A program made the position numbers and the translations under genes. Shown piece by piece: positions 24,640 through 33,558 of a DNA stretch of 64,000 nt. This stretch comes from Actinomycetes bacterium (GTDB lineage: Bacteria; Actinomycetota; Acidimicrobiia; Acidimicrobiales; Microtrichaceae). Each line of letters begins with the position of its first letter. Positions within the stretch are counted from its first letter, which is position 1. The notes below the pieces were generated by a model that saw only the letters and a program-made list of their open reading frames with translations, was not told where the DNA came from and did not search any database. Location of the stretch: assembly GCA_024222295.1 (NCBI GenBank), contig JAAEPF010000017.1:186001-250000 (forward strand). The letters run 5' to 3'.

Positions 24640-26066
24640 CCGAACAGCTTGACGCCGTTGTTGTCGGCTCGGGTCCCAACGGCCTCGCGGCTGCGATCAC
24701 GCTGGCCGCCCGCGGTCACTCGGTGACGGTGCTCGAGGCCTCGGAGACCCCGGGCGGCAGTGCCCGCAGCGGTGAGCTCACGGTGCCCGGCCTCGTCCAC
24801 GACCTGTACTCGGCGACCCATCCGTTCGGAGCCGCGTCACCCTTCTTCGGATCCCTGCCCCTGGCCGAACATGGCCTTCGGTGGGCATACCCCGAGATCG
24901 ATCTGGCACACCCGATGCACGACGGCACCGCGGCGGTGATGGTGCGGGATCTCGACGAGACATGTCGGGGCCTGGGCGCGGATGGCCCTCGATGGCGCCA
25001 GGTGTTCGGACCGCTGCTGCCGGGCTTCGATGAGCTTGCCGGCGATGTGCTCGGCCCGGTCCTGCGATGGCCCGACCATCCGCTGTTGATGGCACGCTTC
25101 GGTGCCCGTGCCGCACTGCCGGCCGCAGTGCTGGCCGGGGCATTCACCACCCCCGGTGCACGAGCACTGTGGGCCGGATCGGCGGCGCATGTGTTCCAAC
25201 CGCTGTCCCGGCCCATGACCTCGTCGGTCGGGGTAATGCTGACTGCGGCATGTCATGTCCACGGATGGCCCGTGGCGATAGGTGGCTCGGTGGCGATCAG
25301 CAACGCGCTCGTCTCACTGCTGGAGTCACTGGGCGGCACGGTGGTGACCGGGCATTCGGTCCGCTCGCGCGCCGATCTGCCGGCCAGTCGGGTCGTGATG
25401 CTGGACACGGCCCCGGGCGCTGCTGCGGAGATGTTCGGCGGGGAGCTCCCTCGCCGCACCAACCGCGCATATCGCAGGTTCCGGCACGGCCCTGCGGCAT
25501 ACAAGGTCGACCTGGCGGTTCGCGGAGGGGTGCCCTGGGCGGCCGAGGAAGTGACCCGGGCCGGTTTCGCCCACGTCGGTGGCTCCTTCGAGGAGATCGC
25601 CCACGCCGAGCGTGAGGTGGCAGCGGGGAGGATGCCGGCCCGTCCTTTCGTTCTGGTTGCCCAGCAGTATCTGGCTGACCCCTCGAGGTCGGTGGGCGAT
25701 GTGGATCCGATCTACGCGTACGCGCATGTTCCTGCCGGTTGGAGGGGAGACGTGGAGGCGATCGTGATCGATCAGATCGAGCGGTTCGCCCCGGGGCTGC
25801 GTGACCGCATCGTGGCGTCGTGCACCATGGACCCGGGCGGACTTGCGACGGCCAACGCCAACAACGTCGCTGGCGACATCGCAGGTGGCGCCAACAACCC
25901 CATGCAGTTGCTCGGTCGGCCTCGGCTGTCGCTCGATCCGTACGCCACGGGTCTGCCGGGGGTCTACCTCTGTTCGGCCTCCACGCCGCCGGGCGCCGGT
26001 GTGCACGGCATGTGCGGGCACCAATCGGCAAGGCGGGCGGCGGCCTGGCTGGAAGCGAACGACTGA
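24636..26066 (+). CDS. FAD-dependent oxidoreductase, phytoene dehydrogenase-like
   Basis: A 476-residue flavoprotein. The N-terminal FAD motif VVVGSGPNGLAAAITLAARG with TVLEASETPGGSARS is the dinucleotide-binding signature of the phytoene desaturase/amine oxidase superfamily. The C-terminal FAD-contact segment is LPGVYLCSASTPPGAGVHGMCGH, typical of the NAD(P)/FAD oxidoreductases found beside DUF3556. GTG start at 24636 within the previous stop. The enzyme should desaturate, isomerise or oxidise a hydrophobic substrate; the substrate is not known. It is second of three genes in the operon. Confidence 0.88.
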   Translation: MTEQLDAVVVGSGPNGLAAAITLAARGHSVTVLEASETPGGSARSGELTVPGLVHDLYSATHPFGAASPFFGSLPLAEHGLRWAYPEIDLAHPMHDGTAAVMVRDLDETCRGLGADGPRWRQVFGPLLPGFDELAGDVLGPVLRWPDHPLLMARFGARAALPAAVLAGAFTTPGARALWAGSAAHVFQPLSRPMTSSVGVMLTAACHVHGWPVAIGGSVAISNALVSLLESLGGTVVTGHSVRSRADLPASRVVMLDTAPGAAAEMFGGELPRRTNRAYRRFRHGPAAYKVDLAVRGGVPWAAEEVTRAGFAHVGGSFEEIAHAEREVAAGRMPARPFVLVAQQYLADPSRSVGDVDPIYAYAHVPAGWRGDVEAIVIDQIERFAPGLRDRIVASCTMDPGGLATANANNVAGDIAGGANNPMQLLGRPRLSLDPYATGLPGVYLCSASTPPGAGVHGMCGHQSARRAAAWLEAND

Positions 26067-26093
26067 TACCCGGGCGGCCAATAGGGTGCTCGC

Positions 26094-27302
26094 ATGGATT
26101 TCGAACACTCCGAACGGGCGCAGATCGTGATGGAGCAGGTCGGAGCCTTCATCCAACGGCGGGTTCTGCCCAATGAGCAGACGTACCAGGAGCAGTTGGT
26201 GCACACCGACGACTGGACTCGATGGCGGATCCCCCCGATCGTCGAGGAGTTGAAGGCGGAGGCCCGGGATCTGGGGCTCTGGAATCTGTTCCTACCCGAT
26301 GAGGAACACGGCGCCGGGCTCGACAACCGCGACTACGCGCCAGTGGCCGAACTGATGGGGCGCAGCTTCCTCGCTCCGGAGGTCTTCAATTGCGCAGCAC
26401 CCGACACGGGCAACGCCGAGGTGCTCGCCCGCTACGGCTCCGATCTCCACAAGGAGCAGTGTCTACTACCCCTCCTCGCGGGCGAGATCCGTTCGGGATT
26501 CTCCATGACAGAGCCCGCAGTTGCGTCCAGCGACGCCACCAACATGAAGGCGACGGCCGAATTGGACGGCGACGAGGTCGTACTCAACGGGCAGAAGTGG
26601 TGGACGAGTGGTGCCGGCGATCCACGGTGCCGCTTCCTGATCTTCATGGGTGTGACCGATCCCGATGCCGATCGACACCAGCGCCACTCGATGGTGGTCG
26701 TCCCCATCGACAGTCCGGGGGTGAAGATCCTGCGGATGATCCCGGTGTTCGGGCACCTCGGTGAGCCCCACGGCCATGCCGAGATCCTGTTCGAGAACGT
26801 GCGTCTGCCGATCGAGAGCATCATCGCCGGGCCCGGCCGGGGCTTCGAGATAGCGCAGGGCCGTCTGGGTCCGGGTCGGATCCATCACTGCATGCGGATC
26901 ATCGGCGCCGCGGAGCGGTCACTCGAACGCCTCTGCGAACGCGCGATGGATCGGGTCGCGTTCGGCAAGCCGCTGGTCAACCTGGGAGCCAACCGCGACA
27001 TCATCGCCGACAGTCGAATGGCGATCGACCAGGCAAGGCTGCTCACGCTGCGGGCCGCCTGGGAGCTGGACACCTCCGGAGTGCTCGGCGCACTGGTGTC
27101 CATCTCGGCCATCAAGGTAGTCGCTCCCAACGTCCTGCAGCAGGTGGTCGACGCCACCATCCAGATACACGGGGGCGAGGGAGTCGCCGACCCCGAGCTC
27201 AGCTACCTGATGGGCATGGCCCGGGCATTGCGACTGGCGGATGGTCCCGACGAGGTCCATCGAGCGATGGTCGCCAGGCTGGAGGTCGGCAAGTACCGCT
27301 AG
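26094..27302 (+). CDS. Acyl-CoA dehydrogenase family protein
   Basis: A 402-residue flavoenzyme. The first ACAD signature appears as FSMTEPAVASSDATNMKATAE, followed by GQKWWTSGAGDPRCR, and the C-terminal FAD-binding arm by QIHGGEGVADPELSYLMGMARALRLADGPDEVH. The N-terminal helical domain is that of the longer ACAD11-like group. The usual Glu base position cannot be decided by eye. It starts 27 bases after the FAD oxidoreductase and closes the DUF3556 operon; the likely role is alpha,beta-dehydrogenation of a CoA thioester. Confidence 0.9.
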   Translation: MDFEHSERAQIVMEQVGAFIQRRVLPNEQTYQEQLVHTDDWTRWRIPPIVEELKAEARDLGLWNLFLPDEEHGAGLDNRDYAPVAELMGRSFLAPEVFNCAAPDTGNAEVLARYGSDLHKEQCLLPLLAGEIRSGFSMTEPAVASSDATNMKATAELDGDEVVLNGQKWWTSGAGDPRCRFLIFMGVTDPDADRHQRHSMVVVPIDSPGVKILRMIPVFGHLGEPHGHAEILFENVRLPIESIIAGPGRGFEIAQGRLGPGRIHHCMRIIGAAERSLERLCERAMDRVAFGKPLVNLGANRDIIADSRMAIDQARLLTLRAAWELDTSGVLGALVSISAIKVVAPNVLQQVVDATIQIHGGEGVADPELSYLMGMARALRLADGPDEVHRAMVARLEVGKYR

Positions 27303-27410
27303 GGGGACGGCGCCGCACGAGCGGCGACGCCTCAGGTGGTTCGGCATCCCTGGCGGTCGCAGCGCCCTCACCCAGCGGTTCCGGCCGAGGGCGCTACGCT
27401 CGACGATTGC

Positions 27411-28733
27411 ATGGGGAAGGAGCCGACCGCTTCTCGGGGCTTGCGGCGGGCGCTGGGACCCGGCGTACTGACGGTCCTGGTGGTGGGCGACATCCTCGGT
27501 GCCGGGATATACGTACTGGTCGGAGAGGTCGCTGCTGAGGTTGGCGGGCTTCTCTGGGTGCCCTTTCTGATGGCGTTCGCTCTAGCCGGGCTCACTGCCT
27601 CGTCCTACGTCGAGCTCGTGACGGCGCACCCACACGCTGCGGGAACCTCACGCTACGTGGAGGTTGCGTTCAACCGACCGGCGTTCACCTTTGTGGTCGG
27701 ATTCGTCGTGGCCGCTTCTGCCATGACGACCGCTGCGGCCGTGTCCCGAGCAGTGGGTGGCCAGTACCTGGTCGCGTTCGGTGACCTGCCGACCGTCCCG
27801 GTTGCGCTTGCCACGGTTGTGCTCCTCTCGCTCGTGGTGTGGGTGGGAATAGCCGAGTCGTCGCGGGCCAACGTCGTGATGACAGCGGTCGAGGTTGGCG
27901 GACTGCTGGTGGTCATAGCGGCCGGCATCGGTGGCTTGGTCGACGGCACATCAGAGCCTTCGCGTCTGCTCGAAGGAGGCGGGTCCGAGTCTGGCGTCTT
28001 CGCCTTCCTCGGGGTCACTGCGCTCGCCTTCTTCGCCTACCTGGGATTCGAGGACGCTGTCCACCTCGCCGAGGAAGTCAAGAAGCCCCGACGCTCGTTT
28101 CCCATCGCCCTGTTCGCGGGACTGGCCGTGGTCGGGATTCTGTACCTGGCGGTGACTCTCTCGGCGGGATCGATCGTCGAGCCTGCCGAGCTTGGCCGAT
28201 CCGAGACGCCCCTGCTGGCTGCGATCGAGACCGGACCCGTGCCCATCAGCGCGGAGGTGTTCGCGTTGATCGCCACCACCGCCGTGGCCAACACCGCGCT
28301 GCTGGCGCTCACGACTGCCTCGCGCCAGGTCTACGGCTTGGCCGAGCAGGGTGCCGCGCCGGCAGCGCTGGCCCGGATCGGACGGCGACAGACTCCCACC
28401 GTGGCGATCGTGGCTGTCAGCGCGGTGGTCGCAGTTCTGGTGGCCACGGGGGGAGTGCGTGAGTTGGCCGACACGACCGTTGCCCTGTTGCTGGCGGTGT
28501 TCGCGACCGTGAACGTCACGGTGCTGGTCCTTCGTCGCAGAACTACGGAGGCACAGGAGACCGAGGCGCCGTTCAGGACTCCGAGCACCGCCGCGGTGCT
28601 CGGTGCCCTCGGTAGCTCCGCGCTGCTCGTGAACTCACTCGTGGTCGGAGGGCTCGGCCTTCTGTTGCGGCTGGCCTCGCTGCTGGGCCTGGCGCTGCTG
28701 CTCTATCTGATCACCCGTCGACGGATCGGCTAG
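27411..28733 (+). CDS. APC-family amino acid permease
   Basis: A 440-residue transporter with 12 hydrophobic segments. Start at ATG 27411 (MGKEPTASRG); the open frame upstream is not protein-like. Helix 1 contains the family glycine motif VVGDILGAGIYVLVGEVA, and helix 6 has LAFFAYLGFEDAVHLAEEVKKPRR, the broken-helix substrate site of APC transporters. It should import or exchange an amino acid or polyamine across the cytoplasmic membrane. It stands alone and is convergent with the DUF4389 gene. Confidence 0.9.
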   Translation: MGKEPTASRGLRRALGPGVLTVLVVGDILGAGIYVLVGEVAAEVGGLLWVPFLMAFALAGLTASSYVELVTAHPHAAGTSRYVEVAFNRPAFTFVVGFVVAASAMTTAAAVSRAVGGQYLVAFGDLPTVPVALATVVLLSLVVWVGIAESSRANVVMTAVEVGGLLVVIAAGIGGLVDGTSEPSRLLEGGGSESGVFAFLGVTALAFFAYLGFEDAVHLAEEVKKPRRSFPIALFAGLAVVGILYLAVTLSAGSIVEPAELGRSETPLLAAIETGPVPISAEVFALIATTAVANTALLALTTASRQVYGLAEQGAAPAALARIGRRQTPTVAIVAVSAVVAVLVATGGVRELADTTVALLLAVFATVNVTVLVLRRRTTEAQETEAPFRTPSTAAVLGALGSSALLVNSLVVGGLGLLLRLASLLGLALLLYLITRRRIG

Positions 28734-28787
28734 GTCACACTCGACGGCGAACCACCCAGTCGGGTCGTCCGGGGCGGGTCCTGCCAA

Positions 28788-30227
28788 TCAGTCGCGCGCT
28801 TCGGTCGGTTCCTGCTCGCCCTGGTCGAGCCGGAAGGGCGGGTACTCGTCGCGCATGAGGGCCACATATGGGATCACCCTGTAGATCCAGCGGTTGATTC
28901 CCATCACCAGGCCGTACATCCCCCGTGGGTAGCGGCCCACGAACAGCAGCACGACTGCCACGAAGAACACCAGGATCGACAGCAGTCCCGGGATGGAGAC
29001 CTCCCCGGTCGCGGTCGCGATCGTGGTCCCTGTGAACACCCCCAACACGATGTAGTGGGGGATGGCCAGCAGCCACCACTTGACGAGGACCAGCCCACGG
29101 CTGAGCCGTTCGGGGTACTCAACGGAATACGTGGCGGGGTAGTCCGGATCGGGCCCCAGGGTGAACGGTGGGTACTTGTCGGTACCAAGAGCGCCGTAGC
29201 CGTAGTAGACCACCCGCCAGGTCCAACGCAGAACGCCGAGGTTGAAGTCGAACAGCGACCGCGGGTACCTGGCGGTGAACAGGATGGCCCAGAAGGCGAT
29301 GAAGGTGACCACGGCGAAGGCGATCCAGAGGACGAACAACACGATGAAGTGCGGGATGAGCAGCAGCCACTTGACCAGCCACAGCCAGCGGCTGACAGGT
29401 TCGTCGAGGCTGGCCTCCAATGAGACGATCGGACCCGTGTGTGGCCGGCCGCCCAGTTCGATCTGCGAGCGGGTGGCGAGTCCGATGACCCCCACCACAA
29501 GCAGCACGGCGCCGATCAGCACCCCGATACCGCCGAGGATCGTCGCGATGAGGCCACCGGTGAAGACCCAGGGAGACTTGGCCCCGACCGCGACGTCCGC
29601 GCTCACGCCCTCGGCGCCGTCCGCGTTCATCACCACCACCGACCACTTGCCGCTGCTCGGCTCCCACTCGAGGCTCTGTTCGCCGTTGCCCTCGGCGGCG
29701 GCCACCCAGAAGTCCTCATCACCCGGCGGCCCCGAAGGAGCGCCGGCCCCCTCGTAGTCGTAGTCGACCGAGAACGGGTCGACGCTCATGTCCGTGATGA
29801 TCGCCCGGGAGACATCACCGAGGTACTCGTCCACCTCGCGACGGGGTCCGATGCCGACGAAGATCGCCGACTCGGTGGTGCTCTCGGCGTCCATGCGCAC
29901 GGTCACCACATCGCCCAGCTCGAACGCGGTCTGGTCCGCCGTCGGGTCAGCTCCGAAGTCCAGCTCGTCGGACGTAACGGCATAGGAGGTCGTCTCGATC
30001 CGTTCCGCGGGGGTTACGAAGAAGCCATCGGCATCCTTCTGGGTGGAGTCGGCCCACAGGAGGAACGCACCCCCCGCCAGTGGTGCGAAGGAGAACAGCG
30101 AGACGATCGCGCCGGCAACCACCAGGATTATCCATCCGACCGGTACCGACCTCTTGTGCCCTTGATCCGGGAGCGGCTGCCCCTGGGAGCTCGGTGGTTG
30201 GACACGGGACTGCTCGTCGCTGGCCAT
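28788..30227 (-). CDS. Membrane protein with two DUF4389 domains
   Basis: A 479-residue protein. ATG 30227 (MASDEQSR) starts a polar tail before the first helix (VGWIILVVAGAIVSLFSFAPL). An extracytoplasmic beta-rich domain of about 180 residues follows, then helix 2 (IATILGGIGVLIGAVLLVVGVIGL). Next come two DUF4389 repeats, visible from duplicated blocks: PVSRWLWLVKWLLLIPHFIVL and RLSRGLVLVKWWLLAIPHYIVL, each followed by RYPRSLFDF or RYPRGMYGLVMG. DUF4389 is an uncharacterised membrane domain common in actinobacteria. It ends 54 bases from the permease stop on the opposite strand. Confidence 0.88.
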   Translation of the reverse strand: MASDEQSRVQPPSSQGQPLPDQGHKRSVPVGWIILVVAGAIVSLFSFAPLAGGAFLLWADSTQKDADGFFVTPAERIETTSYAVTSDELDFGADPTADQTAFELGDVVTVRMDAESTTESAIFVGIGPRREVDEYLGDVSRAIITDMSVDPFSVDYDYEGAGAPSGPPGDEDFWVAAAEGNGEQSLEWEPSSGKWSVVVMNADGAEGVSADVAVGAKSPWVFTGGLIATILGGIGVLIGAVLLVVGVIGLATRSQIELGGRPHTGPIVSLEASLDEPVSRWLWLVKWLLLIPHFIVLFVLWIAFAVVTFIAFWAILFTARYPRSLFDFNLGVLRWTWRVVYYGYGALGTDKYPPFTLGPDPDYPATYSVEYPERLSRGLVLVKWWLLAIPHYIVLGVFTGTTIATATGEVSIPGLLSILVFFVAVVLLFVGRYPRGMYGLVMGINRWIYRVIPYVALMRDEYPPFRLDQGEQEPTEARD

Positions 30228-30273
30228 GGATGCTCCCGGGGTCGCTGCTTTGATGCAGTCTCCCAAGGCCTGA

Positions 30274-30429
30274 TTGGCGACACAAGGATTGCCCCTGCGG
30301 CCCCTGCTGTTGGGTCTCCGCGGTGCCATCGTCGGTTGGTTCTTCTTCACGAAGGCACTGGGCATCGGCGACAACGAGACATTCGACCTGGCCGGCATCA
30401 TTGGCGCCGTGATCGGCTCGGTGCGCCCG
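30274..30429 (+). pseudogene. Remnant of a GlsB/YeaQ-type small membrane protein
   Basis: The plus-strand segment GAIVGWFFFTKALGIGDNETFDLAGIIGAVIG corresponds to the second half of GlsB/YeaQ/YmgE (transglycosylase-associated) proteins, which normally are about 85-100 residues. The first helix is missing or scrambled, and the last strand runs into the opposite-strand gene at 30430. I read it as a decayed fragment trapped between two minus-strand genes. A divergent short intact variant is possible but unlikely. Confidence 0.45.
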
Positions 30430-30927
30430 TCAGGGTTGCTGGTCCGCCAGGTCGCTCAGCATCGGCTGCAGTGCATTGATGTAGTCCGCCAGCCGTGAGC
30501 CGATCTCCAGGTCCACGCCTTCCTCGCTCAGGTCTGGATCGAGCCAGGCCTCGCTGATTCGTCGCCACTTGGTCGAGTTGAAGAACTCACCCGCTTCGGC
30601 CTCGTCGCCGAGGGGCTTGCGCCACCGCGGTTCCCTCTCCATCAGGGCTTGGAGCAGCAACTCGTTGTCCTGTTCCTTGCGTGCCTCTCCATGCCACCCG
30701 ATCTCGATGGCGATGCCCTTCTGGCCATCGATGTCGCGTCGTCCCATGACCTGGGCCTCGAAGTGCGGCGGCGGCGGCTTGTCGGCGTCGAACCAGACCT
30801 TGGTGCCGTACTTGTGCGAGCGGGAGTGGATGGTGCCGAGTCCGTCGTCGCACAGCGACCGAGCGACCTCGGCTACCAGGGCAAACAGGTCCGGCTCCAT
30901 CCGGCGACGGTACCCGAGGCGGGCCAT
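30430..30927 (-). CDS. Conserved-looking protein of unknown function
   Basis: About 165 residues from ATG 30927; GTG 30963 and ATG 30900 are alternatives. Soluble, no signal, no membrane segment. A compact alpha/beta pattern: helical LFALVAEVARSL, then strands TIHSRSHKYGTKVWFDA and KGIAIEIGWHGE, then a charged helical C-terminal part rich in Trp/Arg (KWRRISEAWLDPDLSEEGVDLE). No motif is recognised. It is divergent from the putative restriction-modification genes and could be part of that module, but nothing in the sequence shows it. Confidence 0.65.
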   Translation of the reverse strand: MARLGYRRRMEPDLFALVAEVARSLCDDGLGTIHSRSHKYGTKVWFDADKPPPPHFEAQVMGRRDIDGQKGIAIEIGWHGEARKEQDNELLLQALMEREPRWRKPLGDEAEAGEFFNSTKWRRISEAWLDPDLSEEGVDLEIGSRLADYINALQPMLSDLADQQP

Positions 30928-31043
30928 CGTTCCGCCGGGGATGATCGTTGTGTCGGCTACCACGCGTCATCACAGCGGCTCGTCGGCACGGATGACCCAG
31001 TCAGGTGCTTCTAAGCTCCACTTATGACCAAGCGGGTGCAGAG

Positions 31044-32150
31044 ATGAAGGATGAGCAGCACTTCGTCCAGGACGCTTGCGAGATCCTTGCCGTGGCAGAA
31101 CTCCAGCGTCTTGCCGAGAAGGCTGGGCTTGCTGCTACAAGGAATGCTTCGGAGAAGCTCCAGCACTTCGAGAACTACTCCGCCGAACGGAAGCTGACTG
31201 AGGAGTCGTTCAGCAAATGGCCCAAGTACCGGGGCAATCTGGACCGGCACCTCCCCGGGTTCTTTGAGGACCTCATCGGGGTCATCGGCGACACACCCAT
31301 GGATTTCGTTGACGTCGAGCGTGACTTCCGCAACCTGAACCTGAAGGGCGACTTCGTGATCATGCGCGACCGCCACGACGACATCTCGGTATCGCTGAAG
31401 AACTACCAGGGGAGTGCCAAACGGCCCCAGTGCTCCAGCAGCACATTCAATGCCTTCCCCCTGAACTTCATCTTCGAGAGCGCCGGGGTCGGGATGTTCC
31501 TGGGTCCGGACGGGGTCCGGTTCAGAGGGTCCGCTCAGCGAAAGCGTGATGCGGCACTCCGTGCGACCGGGCACGAGGATGTCGTGCCTCTGATGGTGAA
31601 GCTCGACGAGCTCAACGCCGCCATCAAGGACCGCTTCGTGTATGACCCCGATTTCGAGTTCCTGGATGAGGACGAGTTCGACAAGGCCCGTAAGGAGGTG
31701 GGGGCGTCCGGCCAAGCCATCATCCTCGAAATCCTCCATCGATTGGACCCTGCCACCGTCAAGGACCGCCTGTTGGAGATGACGGGGCTCGATGGTCGAG
31801 AGGAGGTCCTCCTCCTGGACCCGTATCGGAGGTCGGACACCATCACCAACGAGGGGTTCTGCCAGCTGCGCTTCGGTGTGTCCGATCCGGCCAGCACGGT
31901 CGAGTTCGGCGCTCACGGTCAGTCGATCCGCTTCGAGTTCATCCTCGGAAGCAGGTCGCTGCTGACGGTCGACGTGCCGTTCACGATCAACAAGAACGGT
32001 GCATGGATCAGCGATGAATACGAGGGCACACGATTCCATGAGAAGGAGGGCTTGGAGTTGGCGACAGGTCAGCGACGCCCTATGAAGTCCAAGCAGTTGG
32101 CCACCTCCACCAATACCTATGTGGACTTCGACGCCGCAGGCATCTTCTGA
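31044..32150 (+). CDS. Putative restriction endonuclease of an R-M cassette
   Basis: A 368-residue soluble protein that I cannot place by a firm motif. It precedes and slightly overlaps the split adenine-methyltransferase genes, the usual position of the endonuclease in a Type II cassette. A candidate PD-(D/E)xK core is NLKGDFVIMRDRHDDISVSLKNYQG, where Asp, then Val-Ser-Leu-Lys supply the acidic residue and the xLK end, near residue 105-125. The N-terminal 80 residues are helical and charged; the C-terminal half is beta-rich (FRFEFILGSRSLLTVDVPFT-like). ATG 31044 is preferred to a GTG at 31005. The function rests on context and a tentative motif. Confidence 0.5.
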   Translation: MKDEQHFVQDACEILAVAELQRLAEKAGLAATRNASEKLQHFENYSAERKLTEESFSKWPKYRGNLDRHLPGFFEDLIGVIGDTPMDFVDVERDFRNLNLKGDFVIMRDRHDDISVSLKNYQGSAKRPQCSSSTFNAFPLNFIFESAGVGMFLGPDGVRFRGSAQRKRDAALRATGHEDVVPLMVKLDELNAAIKDRFVYDPDFEFLDEDEFDKARKEVGASGQAIILEILHRLDPATVKDRLLEMTGLDGREEVLLLDPYRRSDTITNEGFCQLRFGVSDPASTVEFGAHGQSIRFEFILGSRSLLTVDVPFTINKNGAWISDEYEGTRFHEKEGLELATGQRRPMKSKQLATSTNTYVDFDAAGIF

Positions 32151-32205
32151 TCAGCGGTGGGTGATCTGTGACCAGCACGCCATACCTCATGAGAGATGGT
32201 GCTTC

Positions 32206-33111
32206 GTGAAGTTCGACCTCATCCTGACCAATCCGCCGTTCCAGAAACGGGGGACGAGGGGTCGCACGCCGCACAAGCTGTGGATCGAGTTCACCGAGCA
32301 TTCCTTCGACACGCTGCTCGCGGACGGCGGGACTCTCTGCCAGGTCTCACCGAGCTCGTTCCAGAGTCCGAGCAACCGCATCCTCGACCTGATGAAGCGG
32401 CACGACACCCCGTGGCTGCACATCGACACCGCGCAGCATTTCGAAGGTGTTGGCTCGTCGTTCGCCGACTACGCGATCCGCAAGGTCGAGAACCCGCATC
32501 GCGGAACCGAGGTAATCGGCGATCACAAGACCTTCCGCGTCTCGCTCGATGAGAACGTTATGTATCTCCCCAACGACCTCAGCGACGTCTCGATGGAGAT
32601 CCACCGCAAGGTCATCTTCGAGACCGTCGAGAAACTCGGCGTCGAGCGTGACTATGTGACGTGCCACAACATCAGGCTGAAGAGGGACGACACCCTGAGC
32701 AAGGAGAGGTCCGACAGGCACGTCCACCCCGTGCTTCACACCAACCGACAGATCTGGTGGTCCACTATCCGCCAGCACTGGGCGGACGAGCCGAAGGTCA
32801 TGTGGAGCCGCAGTGGTTACACGCTGCCGTTCTTCGACGCCGGTGAACACGGCGGAACGGACATGGTGTATTTCGTGCGCGTGCCCGACGCCGATGCCGG
32901 CGAGGCACTGGCCTCCCACCTCAGGTCGAAGTTGTTCCGGTACATCTTCAGCACGGCCAGGTGGTCGGGATTCGGCAACGAGCGCGTCTTCGACGCCCTT
33001 CCGTCACTGCCACTCGCGTCGAAACTCGACGATGTGGAGCTGTTCGACCTGTTCGACCTGACGTCCGAGGAGGTGGCATATGTCGAGAGTCAAGTGGGAA
33101 GCGGTCGCTGA
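32206..33111 (+). CDS. Adenine-specific DNA methyltransferase, motif IV and target-recognition part
   Basis: About 301 residues from GTG 32206 (VKFDLILTNPPFQKRG). NPPF is motif IV of N6-adenine methyltransferases, here at the extreme N-terminus. It is followed by motif V-VIII-like segments (ADGGTLCQVSPSSFQSPSN) and a long target-recognition-like region with many aromatic residues, ending LPSLPLASKLDDVELFDLFDLT, as in Eco57I/Type IIG enzymes. The SAM-binding motif I is absent; it is supplied by the next gene, which overlaps this one by 32 bases. The frame is open upstream into the endonuclease gene, but only hydrophilic non-conserved residues are added. Confidence 0.75.
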   Translation: MKFDLILTNPPFQKRGTRGRTPHKLWIEFTEHSFDTLLADGGTLCQVSPSSFQSPSNRILDLMKRHDTPWLHIDTAQHFEGVGSSFADYAIRKVENPHRGTEVIGDHKTFRVSLDENVMYLPNDLSDVSMEIHRKVIFETVEKLGVERDYVTCHNIRLKRDDTLSKERSDRHVHPVLHTNRQIWWSTIRQHWADEPKVMWSRSGYTLPFFDAGEHGGTDMVYFVRVPDADAGEALASHLRSKLFRYIFSTARWSGFGNERVFDALPSLPLASKLDDVELFDLFDLTSEEVAYVESQVGSGR

Positions 33112-33541
33112 GCGTGTCGATGAGCACTCCTACATGCAGGGAGCTCAGCGCACCGCCGAACGAGTGGCTCTCACCGCGGAGATCTTCACCCCGACCGATC
33201 TCGTTATCGAGATGCTGCAACGCCTGCCGATTCAGCTGCTCAGGCCGGGCCAGACCGTGCTCGACCCGGCGTGCGGCGACGGGCAGTTCCTGGTGGCTGC
33301 CAAGTGGCTGAAGGTCATCCACTTCGGAGCCACCGAAGCGGACGCGCTGGGTGACCTCTACGGAATCGACATCATGCGCGACAACGTGGACCTCTGCCGG
33401 GCACGGCTCGGGGGCGCGACGATTGTCATGGGGGATGCGCTTCATCCCAGCGTGCGTCTCGACGGACAGACCCACGACGAGCACCAACTGATGAAGGCCC
33501 TGTTCGCGACCGAGGCCACCCAGACAGCGCTGTTCGACTGA
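33080..33541 (+). CDS. Adenine-specific DNA methyltransferase, SAM-binding part
   Basis: A 153-residue protein carrying the N-terminal half of a Type II/IIG adenine methyltransferase. ERVALTAEIFTPTDLVIEML is the helical lead-in seen before motif I, and VLDPACGDGQFLVAAKW is motif I itself; GIDIMRDNVDLCRARL is motif II and GDALHP motif III. It stops before motif IV, which is in the preceding gene at 32206-33111. The two proteins together make one complete enzyme, with gene order reversed relative to the one-chain form. They are coupled by a 32-base overlap. Whether they assemble into active enzyme is inferred. Confidence 0.8.
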   Translation: MSRVKWEAVAERVDEHSYMQGAQRTAERVALTAEIFTPTDLVIEMLQRLPIQLLRPGQTVLDPACGDGQFLVAAKWLKVIHFGATEADALGDLYGIDIMRDNVDLCRARLGGATIVMGDALHPSVRLDGQTHDEHQLMKALFATEATQTALFD

Positions 33542-33558
33542 CGCTGCCGCGATCGGAG

